Source: Epichloe hybrida (taxonomy: Eukaryota > Ascomycota > Sordariomycetes > Hypocreales > Clavicipitaceae). Taken from it: a stretch of 64,000 nucleotides of DNA. The stretch lies in the NCBI GenBank assembly GCA_019022495.1, contig JAFEKR010000055.1, forward strand, positions 181,290 to 245,289. The letters are read 5' to 3'. A model generated the notes under the pieces. It worked only from the letters and a program-made list of their open reading frames with translations, was not told the origin of the DNA and did not search any database. This document shows, in pieces, positions 37,264 through 48,381 of the stretch (position 1 is its first letter; every line of letters starts with the position of its first letter). A program made the translations under genes and the position numbers.

Positions 37264-40200
37264 TCAACCCCGAAATTGCTTCAGCTCTTCCAGCAAAATC
37301 TTCCATGCCTTTTGCACGTCTAATGATCTCTCTTCTCCCAAAGCTCCTTGCATCTCAGCCTCCAAGGTACTGGGCCAGGCAGCCTGTCCAAAAACACCCT
37401 TGTTCCTCGCGTCAACAATTTTAGATAGAGCCTTGACCCTCTTCAGTCGCTGAGGCTCCGTGCCCGTCTCTCCTTGTTCGATATCAAGGCTCTTCGTGTA
37501 AGATGCCACGACTTCCGAACCATTGTACGGCGATGGTAGCGGATCCATGGCTCTCGCAAATTTGACCGCATCTTCCATGACATCACTGACGCATTCATAC
37601 CATACTTCTCTCTTGATGAAACCGAATTTCGCATTGGCGAGATATGGTTGCAATGTGGTAACAATGTCTCGAAGTGAGCTTCTGATGTCAATGTTTTGAG
37701 ATCGGGCGTAGCCTCGAGCGATAGCTTCGAATGCATTCTTTGCTGTCTTTGATAAAGTGTCCTCTTTCTGACTCTCCTTGGCGTCTACATCCATCTTGTC
37801 TTCGTCCTTGAACTCATCCAGGTAAGGAGTGGTGATCTCGGCGATATCTTTCAGCATATCGAGATCCGGACGAGCCTTGGCAAACTTCCACAGACAGACA
37901 AAGGCGTGACGTCGATACTCATCATTGTTACGCTTGGCTTCTCGAATCGCAATCTTTTTCATTTGAGCAGAAACAGTACTGTCGGCTTTCCAAAGGGAGT
38001 AGTCGTCCTTTGTAAAATGCGGCAATGTTCGGTATTTGAAGCCAAACGGAATACGCTTGCCTTCCACAATCTGCTGACCAACGAGAGCGGTCATCTGTGA
38101 GATGTTGATTGATGATCCCTTGGAACCGGACTCAGCCATGGTGACGGCGTTGTTCGAGTCCTTCAAGCTCCTCTGCGTGGTAGTACCAGCCTGGTCACGG
38201 GCGGAGTTGAGAGCCATGGACACCTTGTTTTCGAACGTAGCTCGGACGTTCATACCGGGAAGAGCTTCAAGCTCATTGGCCGTGGCTTGGGCCGTCAGTC
38301 TTGCGACCTCCGCTTTTTGAGTGTCAATATGAACCTGAACCTTCTCGATAGTCTGTTTGTCAGGCACGGTATCACCAATACCAATGCTGTGGCCATTGTT
38401 CAAGAGCCAGTACGTGACGACTTGTTGGACACCGTTGAGGAAGGCCATGGCTCCCTCAGGACCCAGTTCATTGTAACTCAGGTGGACTATACCTCCAGCG
38501 GCCGAACCAATGTTCTTCTTCTTCAGAAGACCGTACAAAAGCTCGCCGCTTTGGATCAAAAGACCAGTGTCTTTCAACGGGATATCCGCATTGTCTTGGC
38601 CGCCAGACGACTCAGGAGAGTGCAAGCTGATTTCTTTGGGAATGACCATGCTAATAAGTTGTTTACCAGTCCAGCGAGGTCGTGGCTTCAGAATGGCGGG
38701 CTGAGGGATGACACCATCCCAGTTCGGAACCCAAAGCATCATGTTCATGACCATTTCTTTATCAATGAAGGTATCTCGTCTGCAAAGCTTGTAGGCGCCA
38801 GCAAGAGAATCCTGGACAACACCCATAAGAGGCCCGTTCTTCTGCGGAGAAACAATGTTGTTAGGAACGAGACACAGTTCCTTGACCTCCGCACGCGTCT
38901 CCTCGGATTGGGGAACGTGCAAGTTCATCTCGTCACCATCGAAATCGGCGTTGTAGGGTGAAGTAACGGAAAGGTTCAAGCGGAAGGTAGAGTAGGGCAT
39001 GACACGAACACGATGACCCATCATGGACTCCTTGTGCAACGAGGGCTGACGGTTGAAAATGATGTAGTCTCCATCCATTAAATGTCGTTCCACCTTCCAG
39101 CCATATTCCAGAGAGATCTGGGCAGCTCTCCTGTGATGTCTCAAGTCGATACGGGTGCCGTCGGCTCGGATAACGTACTTGGCACCAGGATGTTCGTTCG
39201 GTCCATTTTCAACGAGCTGATGCAATTTACCGATGTTGTATGGAGTGACCGTTTCGGGATATGTGAGCGTTCGAGCGATACTGCGTGGGACGCCGACTTC
39301 GTGGAGTGATAGGTTGGCATCACCAGTAATAACAGTTCGGGCCGAAAAATCGACACGCTTTCCCATCAGATTGCCTCGCAGTCGGCCTTCTTTGCCCTTT
39401 AAACGTGCTCTGATGGCCTTGACAGGACGACCGCTCTTTTGCAGAGCGCGAGGCTGTCCCGCAATATCATTGTCCATGTATGTCGCCACATGATATTGAA
39501 GCAGTTCTTCAAAATCGCGGGCGATGTGCTGTGGAGATCCTTCACGAATCGCCTGCTTCACATTACCGTTGGCACGAATGATGTCACCAAGCTTGTACGT
39601 CAAATCGTCTTCGTTTCGCATTCCCGTGCTGGTGCCGTCCATAGAAATACTAGGACGTACTGGAGGGGGAGGGACAGGCAAAACGGTGATGATGAGCCAC
39701 TCAGGTCGAGCATAATCCGAGTTCAAACCCATCTGGCGCAGGTCTTCCTCGGAGATTCTTTTGAGGATACCATGGGCCATTTCGGGTGTGATAGGCACAG
39801 TCTCTCGCCGCTTGGGTCCGTCTTCCTGAACAACATCGAAAGCAGCCTTGAGCTGGAGAGCGGCTTGTCGAACCTGCGGTTGCACATTGCCACAACCACC
39901 ATGGTTGTTTACCAATGGCTTCATACCTGGGGCAAACTCTTCATCGTTCTTTTCGGTACGGTCTTCGTTTTCACATCTCCGTTTCTTCTTGCACACGGCC
40001 CAAACACGATTGAAGCGAAGCTTAGCGTCTCGAGTTTGGATAGCTGAGACAAACTCGGGATCGCTCTGGCAGGAAAGACGGCTGTTAGCAAGCAATTCAG
40101 GTCAAGCAAAAAGTCTACGGAGAGTCATCAGGATAGACCAACAGTATCAGCCAGCACCTTGCTACAGTTGTGGCAGACAATCTCCAAGATCTTCTTGACC

Positions 40201-40499
40201 TTCTTGATGAAACCGGGATGGTACACGGGTTTGGCTAATTCGATGTGACCAAAATGACCGGGACAGTCGCTCATTGCTTGTGTGCATGTCTTGCATTTGA
40301 GCCCTCGGTCGATGGAGCCCAGCAGAGGATCGTTGAGGCCACCGTCGCGTGGCTTTGTGCGTGTCTCGTCCATGGTCTCGGGATACAGAATATGGCAAAC
40401 ACTCATGTTTTTTATTTCTTCTGGGGACATGAGGCCAAATTGAATTTCTTCAACCGTCTTGAGCGGTGCGCTCGAGAACGGGGGGTGGTAGTTAGACAT
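37264..40499 (-). CDS. Chimeric gene: RNA polymerase II largest subunit (N-terminal 809 aa) fused to an Ecm29-like C-terminal tail
   Basis: Two exons (40499-40143 and 40065-37264) encode 1052 aa, against about 1,750 for RPB1. Residues 1-809 are ordinary Rpb1: zinc-binding clamp ([20 protein letters not shown]), [16 protein letters not shown], the catalytic [10 protein letters not shown] near residue 490, and the conserved lead-in HFTKDDYS. The next Rpb1 residues should begin PEARGFVENSYLRGL, the bridge helix. Instead, from the codon after 37996, the frame continues with 243 residues starting [20 protein letters not shown]. That tail looks like helical-repeat sequence and resembles my memory of the C-terminus of the proteasome adaptor Ecm29 (moderate confidence). 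Bridge helix, trigger loop and CTD heptads are all missing, and no YSPTSPS repeats occur in the window. The product could not polymerise RNA, so an intact RPB1 must exist elsewhere or the join is an assembly error. Confidence 0.88.
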
Positions 40500-41497
40500 G
40501 ATTGCGGTTTGTCAAAGGGTCGCCCAAAATGTTGGCGGAGGCGACCAAGGCTGGGCGAAGGGGGCCGAAGCTTCTCGTCCGGGAAACGACGCGACACGCA
40601 GTCGCAGCGTGGTTGTGAGAAATTGCGAGAGCAAACACACCAGGAAATCGAATGAGTCCGTTCAATGATATCCGCCCACTTCCCGATCGATGAGAGACCC
40701 CGTCGTAGACGAACGGCAGATGGCGCTCAAATGCGGCGCTCGCCCTGGCCAGCGGCCCAGGAGACGATCGAGATCTTCTCCTCCGTCGCCACCGCTCCAA
40801 AGGTCGTCAAAGTCGTCGAAACGTGGATGGCCGTATCGAAGAGCACTCTTGAATGTGCTTCAGAGCGCAACGCGCGATGCTCGACGCGCGTGGTGATGGA
40901 TTTGAGCCGGTAGGCAAAGATTTTGACGTGGTTAAGGCGTGATGACTGACGGGTGGGCAGGAAGAATCTACTTGAGGCGGCTGGCCACCCACGCATCCAA
41001 GGCGCTAAGCTCCTCTTGGAATTAGAACTGCCCCCTGCGCCCGGACATGGCTGCCTGAGGCCGACAGCACGAGAGGCATCCGCAGCCAATCCTTTTTCCG
41101 TAGAGCTCTCCATTCCCCAGCTCTTGTACTCCGTACGGAGTTAACGGGACTTGTTGACTACATAATTGACACACTCCCGGCCAATTATCTCGCCTGCGCA
41201 TCGCTGGTGACTCAAAACATCACTCACCATTCATGGTTGACCAAAGACAAATGCCATCATGCATCACACATTTTCTCAGCTATCCTTTGCGAATCAAATA
41301 TTCCAGCTCAACATGTCACAACTCAAGCGATGATAACTCTCTTTGGAATCACATGCGAATGTCTCGGTTGCCTCCATTATGCCAACACTCATGCATCGTA
41401 AGTAGAAGGATAAGGATGTACAGTGACACCTGAACCATGCTTAACCAAGCAGAATACGCAACTCGATTGCAACTCGATTACATCACTTCTAGTCTGA
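40500..41497. other. Intergenic region upstream of the RPB1 part
   Basis: Contains the RPB1 promoter and the 3' end of the SWD1-like gene. A palindrome TACTCCGTACGGAGTT lies at 41127-41142. A 128-codon frame at 40727-41113 on the minus strand shows no recognisable features. No other gene recognised. Confidence 0.55.
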
Positions 41498-42976
41498 CTA
41501 CTTCTTCCTGCCTCGACCACCCCTACCGGCACCGCTCCTCTTGGTAGTTGTTGTCTCGACGGGCCCATCAATGTCGCTTTGGCCCTCACCAGGGCTCCTA
41601 CGTCGCATGGTGCCAGTAGAAACCGCGATGAACTCATCCTCGCTATCACTTTCGCTCAAGTTGAAGAGGATGGGCATACGAAAGCTATCGACATCGTCAT
41701 CGAATTTGGACGGGTCAAGTGTCAGAACGTCAACGTCCTCATCTTCTGCGTCGAGGCGCCGCCGATGAATCTCCTCTTGTGCGTAAATATCGAATTCGTC
41801 CTCTTTCTCGATGTATTCGACGTTTTCTTCCACCTCGGCGAAATCTGGTGCCAGCGCCGACCATTTCTGCGGGCTAATTACAGACCAGATGTAGATGCGC
41901 CCTGTTTCCAACCCGCACGCCGCTAAAAGGGCTCTGTTAGGATGCCACTCTATGACACCCTGCTCTTCCTTGGGGTCTTTGAGCATGCATACCAGACTGC
42001 CATGATTACGCTCCCAGACGTAGAGTTCGTGGTTATTATATGTTGATGCAGCCACATACTCACCCGTGGCGCTGAACGTGACGTGGTTCCACGATAATTT
42101 GTTGACAACATCCTGAAACTTGTGTTCAAGGGGTAGCTGTATCGTATCGAAGTCCAAGTCTTCGATCGACAGGTTTGGTATTCGAAAGGTTCGAATGATG
42201 CGATCCTGTGAGTTGACCAGCAAATCTCGGCCAGATCCGGTTATTCGTAGTGTGGTGATAATCCCCGAGCAGACTTTTTCCGTGTAGATTATCTCGAAAG
42301 ATTTGGTGTCAATTATGTTGATTTTACCTTTGCTGGTGCCAGCAATGATATGGTCGCCGGTGGCAGTCCAGATGGCAGATGTCGTCTTTTCTCTGGCACC
42401 TTCTTTGGCCTGCTTCTCTTTCAAGGCAACGTCATTATCGGCGTTGGTTCGTTTGGGAACTGAGGGGAGTATATGTTTGACATCGACCAGCTCGCTCATA
42501 TCTACCAGAACTGGCTGCTCCTCGAAAAGCGATGCGACGAATTGCAAACTACAGTTCAAAATCAGCGCGCTACGAACTTATCAATAGATTTTCAGTTCTT
42601 GACCGACGAGCACGTACTGGTTCCATGGGTGCAGCTCTGCCATGTACGCTGGCGCTCGGAAGCGCACTTCGCGCAATCTTTTACCGTCTTGAAGATCCCA
42701 GAGGATGGCCTTCCAGCCCTGGCAGGTAGACAGCAGGTATCTCCCACATCGTGACCAACTCAGAAAGGTAATGTTTTTGCTGTGCCCTTTCAATTTTCGG
42801 GCGACGCCCATGGTCTCGAGGTCCCATATCGCTATGGCGCCATCGACTCGACCGGACGCGAGATAATCGCCTTTGCGATTAAAACGCAGCACAGTGGCAT
42901 GGCCAGATCGTATCGTGCTGGTGATACTCTCGGGGTAATCCTGCAGTAGGTAGTCGTCGGACAGCAAGAGATTCAT
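41498..42976 (-). CDS. Swd1/RBBP5, WD40 subunit of the COMPASS (Set1) H3K4 methyltransferase
   Basis: Scaffold WD40 protein needed for Set1 activity on histone H3 lysine 4. Two exons (42976-42618 and 42548-41498) give 469 aa. The N-terminal MNLLLSDDYLLQDYPESIT and WD repeats follow (FNRKGDYLASGRVDGAIAIW, KGHSKNITFLSWSRCGRYLL, ELHPWN/HLQFVASLFEEQPV across the splice, WTATGDHIIAGTSKGKINII, FSATGEYVAASTYNNHELYV, ACGLETGRIYIW). After the propeller come an acidic linker (YIEKEDEFDIYAQEE) and a C-terminal arginine/glycine tail RSGAGRGGRGRKK. This is the expected Swd1 layout and length. Confidence 0.92.
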
Positions 42977-43312
42977 GATTGCGAACGAGTGTCCAGGTAC
43001 CCAAAGATTTTAGAAAGATAGTTTGGAGACTGAGATGTCATGGTCCATCCTCATTGCGCAAAGGCGTTGAAAGACGCGCACAGCGGTGCTTTGATGGTCA
43101 CGGCTCACGAATCACGATTCAATCGATGACAAAATATAATATGTATCTGGTGTTGAAATGAGGATGCCAGGTTGCTCAACAACCCCACCCAGCCACCCAC
43201 AAGTTATGACAGACCCCCACCGCGGGGATGAATCCGAGCTTGCAACTTTTCTCAGGATCCAACCCAACAGTGAAGCTACGTACTTTGTCCAAAGCATAGC
43301 CTGGAAGCGAAC
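42977..43312. promoter_or_regulatory. Divergent upstream region, SWD1-like and THG1-like genes
   Basis: Both flanking genes start here and run outward, so the 336 bp should contain both promoters. No clear motif seen. Confidence 0.5.
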
Positions 43313-44597
43313 ATGGCAAACTCAAAGTAAACTTGAGCAAGGCGCAACATGTATGCACTGTGCACACCACGGCTAACAGAAAGCGGCAGGTTTGAGTATG
43401 TTCGAAATTTTGAGCAGACAGACTCTCTGCTGCCAAACACATGGATCGTCGTCCGCGTTGATGGACGAGCCTTTACAAAGTATGAGACCTTCTTGGACCA
43501 GTCTGTTGATTTGACGGCTGTGCTAATGTCGAGGTGCTAATGAACAGAATGTGTGCCAAGTATGGCTTCGAAAAGCCCAACGACCGCAGAGCGTTGGATC
43601 TAATGAATGCTGCTGCCAAGGCCGTGGTGACTGATCTTCCCGAAGCCATGATTGCGTATGGTGTCAGTGACGAGTACAGGTAGGGATCATCAGCCTCGCG
43701 ATTTTCTGGACGCGGCCGAGTACTGAACTTTCAAACTAGCTTCGTCTTTCACAAGTCGTGCAATTTGTTCGAACGGCGAGCAAGGTATGCCGTCTAGCTT
43801 CATCCATCTATGCATTTACCCAAGCTAAAATGTCTGCAGCAAACTCGTCAGTACAATAGTTTCTACTTTTACCGCCAACTATGTCTACTCATGGCCAATA
43901 TGCTTCCCCGGCACGCCGCTCTCCTTTCCCCTACCAACATTTGATGGTCGTGCAGTATGCTATCCAAGTCTACAAAATCTGCGGGACTATTTGAGTTGGC
44001 GGCAGGTAGACTGTGAGTCACATGTCTTCGCCTGCTCAATTTGGCATATCTAATACGCATACGATGCAGGTCACATCAACAACTTATACAATACCACGTT
44101 CTGGTCCCTGATACAGCTTGGCGGGCTTGACAACAAGGAGGCGGAAAGAATCCTAGCAGTAAGCGCTCCATTCAACTGCTTCGCTGGTCATCTTACTTAA
44201 TAGATGACAGGGAACTTTGGCCGCGGAGAAGAACGAAATTTTGTTCTCGAAATTTCACATCAACTACAACAACGAGCCGGAGATATTCAAGAAGGGCAGT
44301 GTCATATTTCGAGACGTACGAAACATCATGCCAAGTGTCCCATCTAGTCAAATGTATTTGCTAATGCCAAATCCACAGTATGAACTGGTCGACCCTGACA
44401 GCCACGCAGTAGCCCTCGAAATGGACGATTTAGCGGAGCCACTGCAGCAATCTAAAACTCAGGCGGAAAAGGATAAAAAGAAGAGGGCAAAGGCAAGGGT
44501 CGTGGTCGAGCACATCGACCTCATCAAGGATGAGTTTTGGGACAAACGGCCATGGATTCTGTCAAACAAGCCTGGCAAAGTCCCAAAAGAGCCGTGA
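43313..44597 (+). CDS. tRNA-His guanylyltransferase Thg1
   Basis: Adds the extra G(-1) to the 5' end of tRNA-His in reverse (3'-5') direction, which histidyl-tRNA synthetase needs. Eight exons: 43313-43326, 43390-43479, 43548-43679, 43740-43784, 43840-44012, 44070-44158, 44211-44315 and 44379-44597, giving 288 aa. Motifs are RVDGRAFTK (metal-binding Asp, about residues 27-35), [27 protein letters not shown] (second metal Asp), [13 protein letters not shown] and [15 protein letters not shown]. The last intron (44316-44378) is 63 nt, free of stops and in frame, but removal is needed to restore the conserved FRDYELV junction. Eight exons is many for so short a gene, and the first coding exon is 14 nt. 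Confidence 0.92.
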
Positions 44598-45103
44598 AAA
44601 TCATGAGTTAGAGGTTGTGCGCACAATCCGACTTCGAAACAGCATCATGAGCACTTCGCGCCACGACAGACGCCACGCTTACCAGTCATGCTCTGAGGCC
44701 GACATAAAGCCGCCGTCGTATGTTGAGGGAATTTAAATGACATGACAAGATATTACTATCACGTCTCAAGTTGTCAACGATTCCCCAGACGCGGACGAGG
44801 CAAGAGTTAGGAAATAGCACGGTTGTTGCGGGCTACGGACAGAATGCGCAAGTCTGCCCGAAGTCTGTGTTACCGTGATATAGTAACCGGGCAATCAGAA
44901 TGGATCATCTACTGCCCATTGTTGTCCAACGCCAAGACGGGAGCCTGCTGCCAGCTGCCAGCCGCAAACACCCCGCACCCGTTACTTATAATCTACTATG
45001 TTGTACTTTTTGAAACTTTGAAACTTTGATCTATTCCACAAGGAGTCCAGCATCGCGACAGCGCTTCGATTACTTGCATGCAACTCCAATTTCAGCATTC
45101 AAG
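44598..45103. other. Intergenic region between THG1-like gene and Zn2Cys6 regulator
   Basis: Upstream region of the regulator, with a small CAGCTGCCAGC-type repeat near 44950. A GAAACTTTGAAACTTTGA tandem repeat sits at about 45011-45028. No gene recognised. Confidence 0.55.
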
Positions 45104-46809
45104 ATGGCTACTTTGCCGCACAAGCCAGACGCCGATGTGGCAAACCGCTCTTCTCCCCCAAAAGCAGAGCGCAAGAAATGATGGGCCGCAAAGGTCAAGA
45201 CTGGATGTGCTACTTGCCGGTGCGTACAAACCAGAAGCTTCCGTTCTGTGGGAAAAGAGACTCGTTGATCCGTCCCAGGTTCTTTCTAAGATCTGAATGA
45301 CAACCATATCTGACCAATGATATCTACAGATCTCGTCGTGTTAAATGCGATGAGGCAAAACCGAGCTGCAAGCGATGCGTGTCAGTGGGACGCGCTTGTG
45401 GAGGCTATTGTCATCAACTGGCTGCACCAAAAAGGACATCGACAACACGAATCATTCAGCCAGGCAGCCTCCCAGTCTTGCCAGTCTATGCTCACTCCAG
45501 CAAACAGGAGGAGCAAATGTTCCATCTGCTCTGCACAGAAGCAACTGTCAAGTTGGCCGGTGCATTTGACCGTGGTTTCTGGACCGTCGACATACCGAGA
45601 GCCACGCGAACCTACCCGGCAATCTGGCATGCCAGTGCTTCCATGACGGCCATGTATAAGCGTATTAGAGCCCAAGACAGGACGAGTGAGAGCGAGCAGC
45701 TTTATCAGTTCTCGCTAGTACAATACAACAAGTCCATACAACAAATACTATCAATCACACCCGGGCAGGCGGGGCTTAGCTACCACCACCAGGAAACTCT
45801 TCTTCTCGCCAGTATTCTCTTCACAAGTATATGCATCCTTCAGGGAGATCAAGGAAAGGCCAAAGTACACATGGACAAAGGTATTCAACTGTTCAACAAC
45901 TGGAGATTCTGGGAGCATTCCGCCACGTCATCAAAAGCGCAGGACGTCTCCACGGTCAGCTCGCTCGTCGCCCTCTTCACTCGATTCGAGCTACAGTCAT
46001 CATTGTCCGCACCTCCAAAGCCATTCTGGCAAACCGTCAACTTTGACAAGTCACAGCCTCCCTTCGGCTTCACGTCGGCAACAGAGGCGTACGACGAACA
46101 GCAACAACTACTCAACAACCTCATTAAAGTGTATCGCGTTCAAGTATTCCTTCATATCAAGGGTAACATCGATCTCTTTTCAGAGCGGCGGCGGTTACCG
46201 TATCGCTACCAATACCGTCGCTGGAAAGCCAGGTTCGAGAAACTCCAAAACGTAGACCATAGAGCCAAGCGTATACTGCAAATATACGCGCACGCCATTG
46301 AGATTCTTTTATTCGTCGACGCGGCCGTAGCAGAGCTATGCTGGGATCGATATACATATACCTTCCAGCGAATCTTCGCGCTAGCAAAGGAGCTCTTCGA
46401 CCAGGAGACAAATCCCAGTGTCAAGAACGACGGGGCCGTCACACTCTTTTCATTCTCCCCTGTGTCGTGTCATCCCTTCTTGGGGATCGGGGCCTTGTGT
46501 CGAGACGGCATCTTGCGACGCAGGAGTATCGAACTCTTGAAACAGTGGCCGCTGAGGAACGGCATGGTGAACTACAGGATCGCAGCGGCAAATCTAGAAG
46601 CTATCATGACTTATGAAGAATCGCATGTCAAGATGCAAGATCCGTGCGGGGGGTGTGAGAAGACTCCGGTCACGCGTATATGTGGCCGTCACAGGGTCAT
46701 TTATCGCGATATGGAACAAATAGGGGATGGTCAAGGAAGGCTTCGCATGACGACTGTCGGCGATGTTCAAAACGATTGCAGGGGGAAGGTGGTTGACGTG
46801 GCGTGGTGA
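45104..46809 (+). pseudogene. Zn2Cys6 fungal transcription factor with an in-frame stop before the zinc cluster
   Basis: Two exons (45104-45219 and 45330-46809) encode a Zn2Cys6 regulator. Across the splice the cluster reads CATCRSRRVKCDEAKPSCKR followed by CVSVGRAC, a perfect CX2CX6CX6CX2CX6C pattern. The rest (about 450 aa) looks like the fungal-specific regulatory domain, with helices such as YHHQETLLLASILFTSICIL and a MDKGIQLFNNW segment. From the ATG at 45104 the frame reads 25 codons (MATLPHKPDADVANRSSPPK...) and meets TGA at 45179-45181, then continues WAAKVKTGC into the cluster. In relatives an arginine often stands here; CGA to TGA is one C-to-T change. Alternatives are an intron covering the TGA (for example GTGGCA..AAAG at about 45134-45193, weak donor), or start from a downstream codon, which would lose the zinc cluster. 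No target or cluster of pathway genes is evident. Confidence 0.65.
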
Positions 46810-47074
46810 ATTCATGTACATGTTTGGATATATGGTCTGTTAACAGATGGATTTCTCTTCCGTCGTTGGTAAAGATTGCGGAATGCCGCATCTCCCCTCA
46901 ACACCATCCATATATACACACCAGTTCCCATTCACCCAAATGAACAATGCACCCGCCAAATCAAAAACGCCATGCTATGCAAAATGACCCCGACTTCACA
47001 CCCCAGTCTTCATGACCAGCGGACATCTGTTCGCCATATTTCTCCCATCTGCACACAACGCACCAAAGGGAAAC

Positions 47075-47836
47075 TCAACACGAAAACGCCGGTCTCTGTT
47101 TCTCCCGCCGCCTCACTTTCTTTTTCGCCCTCCTCTCTTCTTTGTTCTTCCTCCGTTCCATCTTATCCTTTAACTTGTCCTCCTTTGATCTCTTTTCCTT
47201 AGCCTTTCTAGCCTTGCGCTCCTCTCTCGTCTCCTCCTCTCCAGGCTGTGAGAGCTGCTTTTCCTCTCGCCGCCTCCTTGCCTCCTTTTTCGCTCGCTTC
47301 TCCTCTTTCTCTGCCCTCCTGGCAGTCTCGTCTTTTGCCTTGTCCTCTTTTAATTTCTCCGCATCCTTCCTCGCCACCTTTCTGTCCTTTTTCGATTGTC
47401 TATCGGCGGGATTGCTCGTCGCTGGCGTCTCATCACTCGCGTTGTCTGCGCCCGAACAGGTTGAGGTTGAGGATGAGGATTCATCGTCGTCACTGGCACT
47501 CGTATTCGAGGTTCCTTCCAGGAAGCCGCCGCGCACAAAGGACAAGTACAGAGAGTACTTGCCCAGCGATCCTTTCTCAATGGCGTTCAGTTTCCCCGTT
47601 TTGACGGTCTGCGTGACTTTGCCTTCCTTGCTTGTTTCCAGGCCCTTGAGCTGTTCGTCGAATGCGTTCATCCACCATTGGTCGCTGGTGAAGTGCTGCG
47701 TGGTGCCGAGGCCTTTGGTGTTGTCCTTGCGGTTGAGCAGGAGCGGTTTGGCGAGGCCGATGGAGTCGTCGGTTTTGTGGAGGGAGTGGCCTTTTCCGCG
47801 CCAGCCTTGGGATTGGAGGAGGGCGCTGGCGTTCAT
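47075..47836 (-). CDS. Tma23-like G-patch nucleolar protein
   Basis: A single exon of 253 aa. The N-terminus MNASALLQSQGWRGKGHSLH is the short G-patch-like start of Tma23-type proteins, which associate with ribosomes/nucleoli and influence 40S biogenesis. It is followed by LAKPLLLNRKDNTKGLGTTQ and FTSDQWWMNAFDEQLKGL. From about residue 125 the protein is low complexity: a Ser/Asp stretch, then an extended Lys/Arg/Glu-rich region likely to form helix and carry nucleolar signals. The frame extends three codons upstream only through a GTG, so the ATG at 47836 is used. Confidence 0.8.
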   Translation of the reverse strand: MNASALLQSQGWRGKGHSLHKTDDSIGLAKPLLLNRKDNTKGLGTTQHFTSDQWWMNAFDEQLKGLETSKEGKVTQTVKTGKLNAIEKGSLGKYSLYLSFVRGGFLEGTSNTSASDDDESSSSTSTCSGADNASDETPATSNPADRQSKKDRKVARKDAEKLKEDKAKDETARRAEKEEKRAKKEARRRREEKQLSQPGEEETREERKARKAKEKRSKEDKLKDKMERRKNKEERRAKKKVRRREKQRPAFSC

Positions 47837-48381
47837 GACGGCCACGCTTATCTTGTTCGTTGTCGGCTCTGTATTGGGTGTTTAGGCACCGACAACATGT
47901 GAGAATGGCTCTACATAATACTACATAGGGAGTGCCAGAATGGGTGTGTGAGAATTTAGAAATGATGGTCCTGGAGAACTGGGAGGTGGGTTTTTTTTTT
48001 TTTGTGGGCCCGGCCGCGATAGGTTTATCGGACCCTGGCAACCCGAAAAAAAATATATATATATATGTATAAACGAAAAAAGAAGCTACCCGGATAGGGC
48101 AAATTGTTTGCCAATCATCGTCATGGAGCGCACACACCACTCGGCCTTGTTGAAGCCAGAGTAAGCAACGTCCAAGTCATGACGTTATCGGACCAGTCAG
48201 TCAACCGCTCGCATTGTCATCATTGATCAACGTCCAGGCAGATGTTCTCTTCAACACCAAACATCTGACCATCCCACCCACCACTGCCACCAGCTGCCTA
48301 CGACTCCCCATGACTAAAACATGCCAATGAAGAGCCCATGAACCGAATAACAACCCCCGAACCCATTCAGTTCCTCCTACC
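47837..48381. promoter_or_regulatory. Divergent upstream region, TMA23-like and DUF726 genes
   Basis: The 545 bp hold both promoters. It includes a T run at about 47991-48003 and an AT dinucleotide repeat at 48052-48066. No core element can be assigned. Confidence 0.5.

Noticed and set aside
40727..41113. 128-codon minus-strand frame upstream of RPB1
   Set aside because: No recognisable domain or presequence and no supporting splice structure; left as intergenic.
44316..44378. 63-nt in-frame segment of THG1 as coding
   Set aside because: It has a GTACGA donor and CACAG acceptor, and its removal restores the conserved FRDYELV junction.
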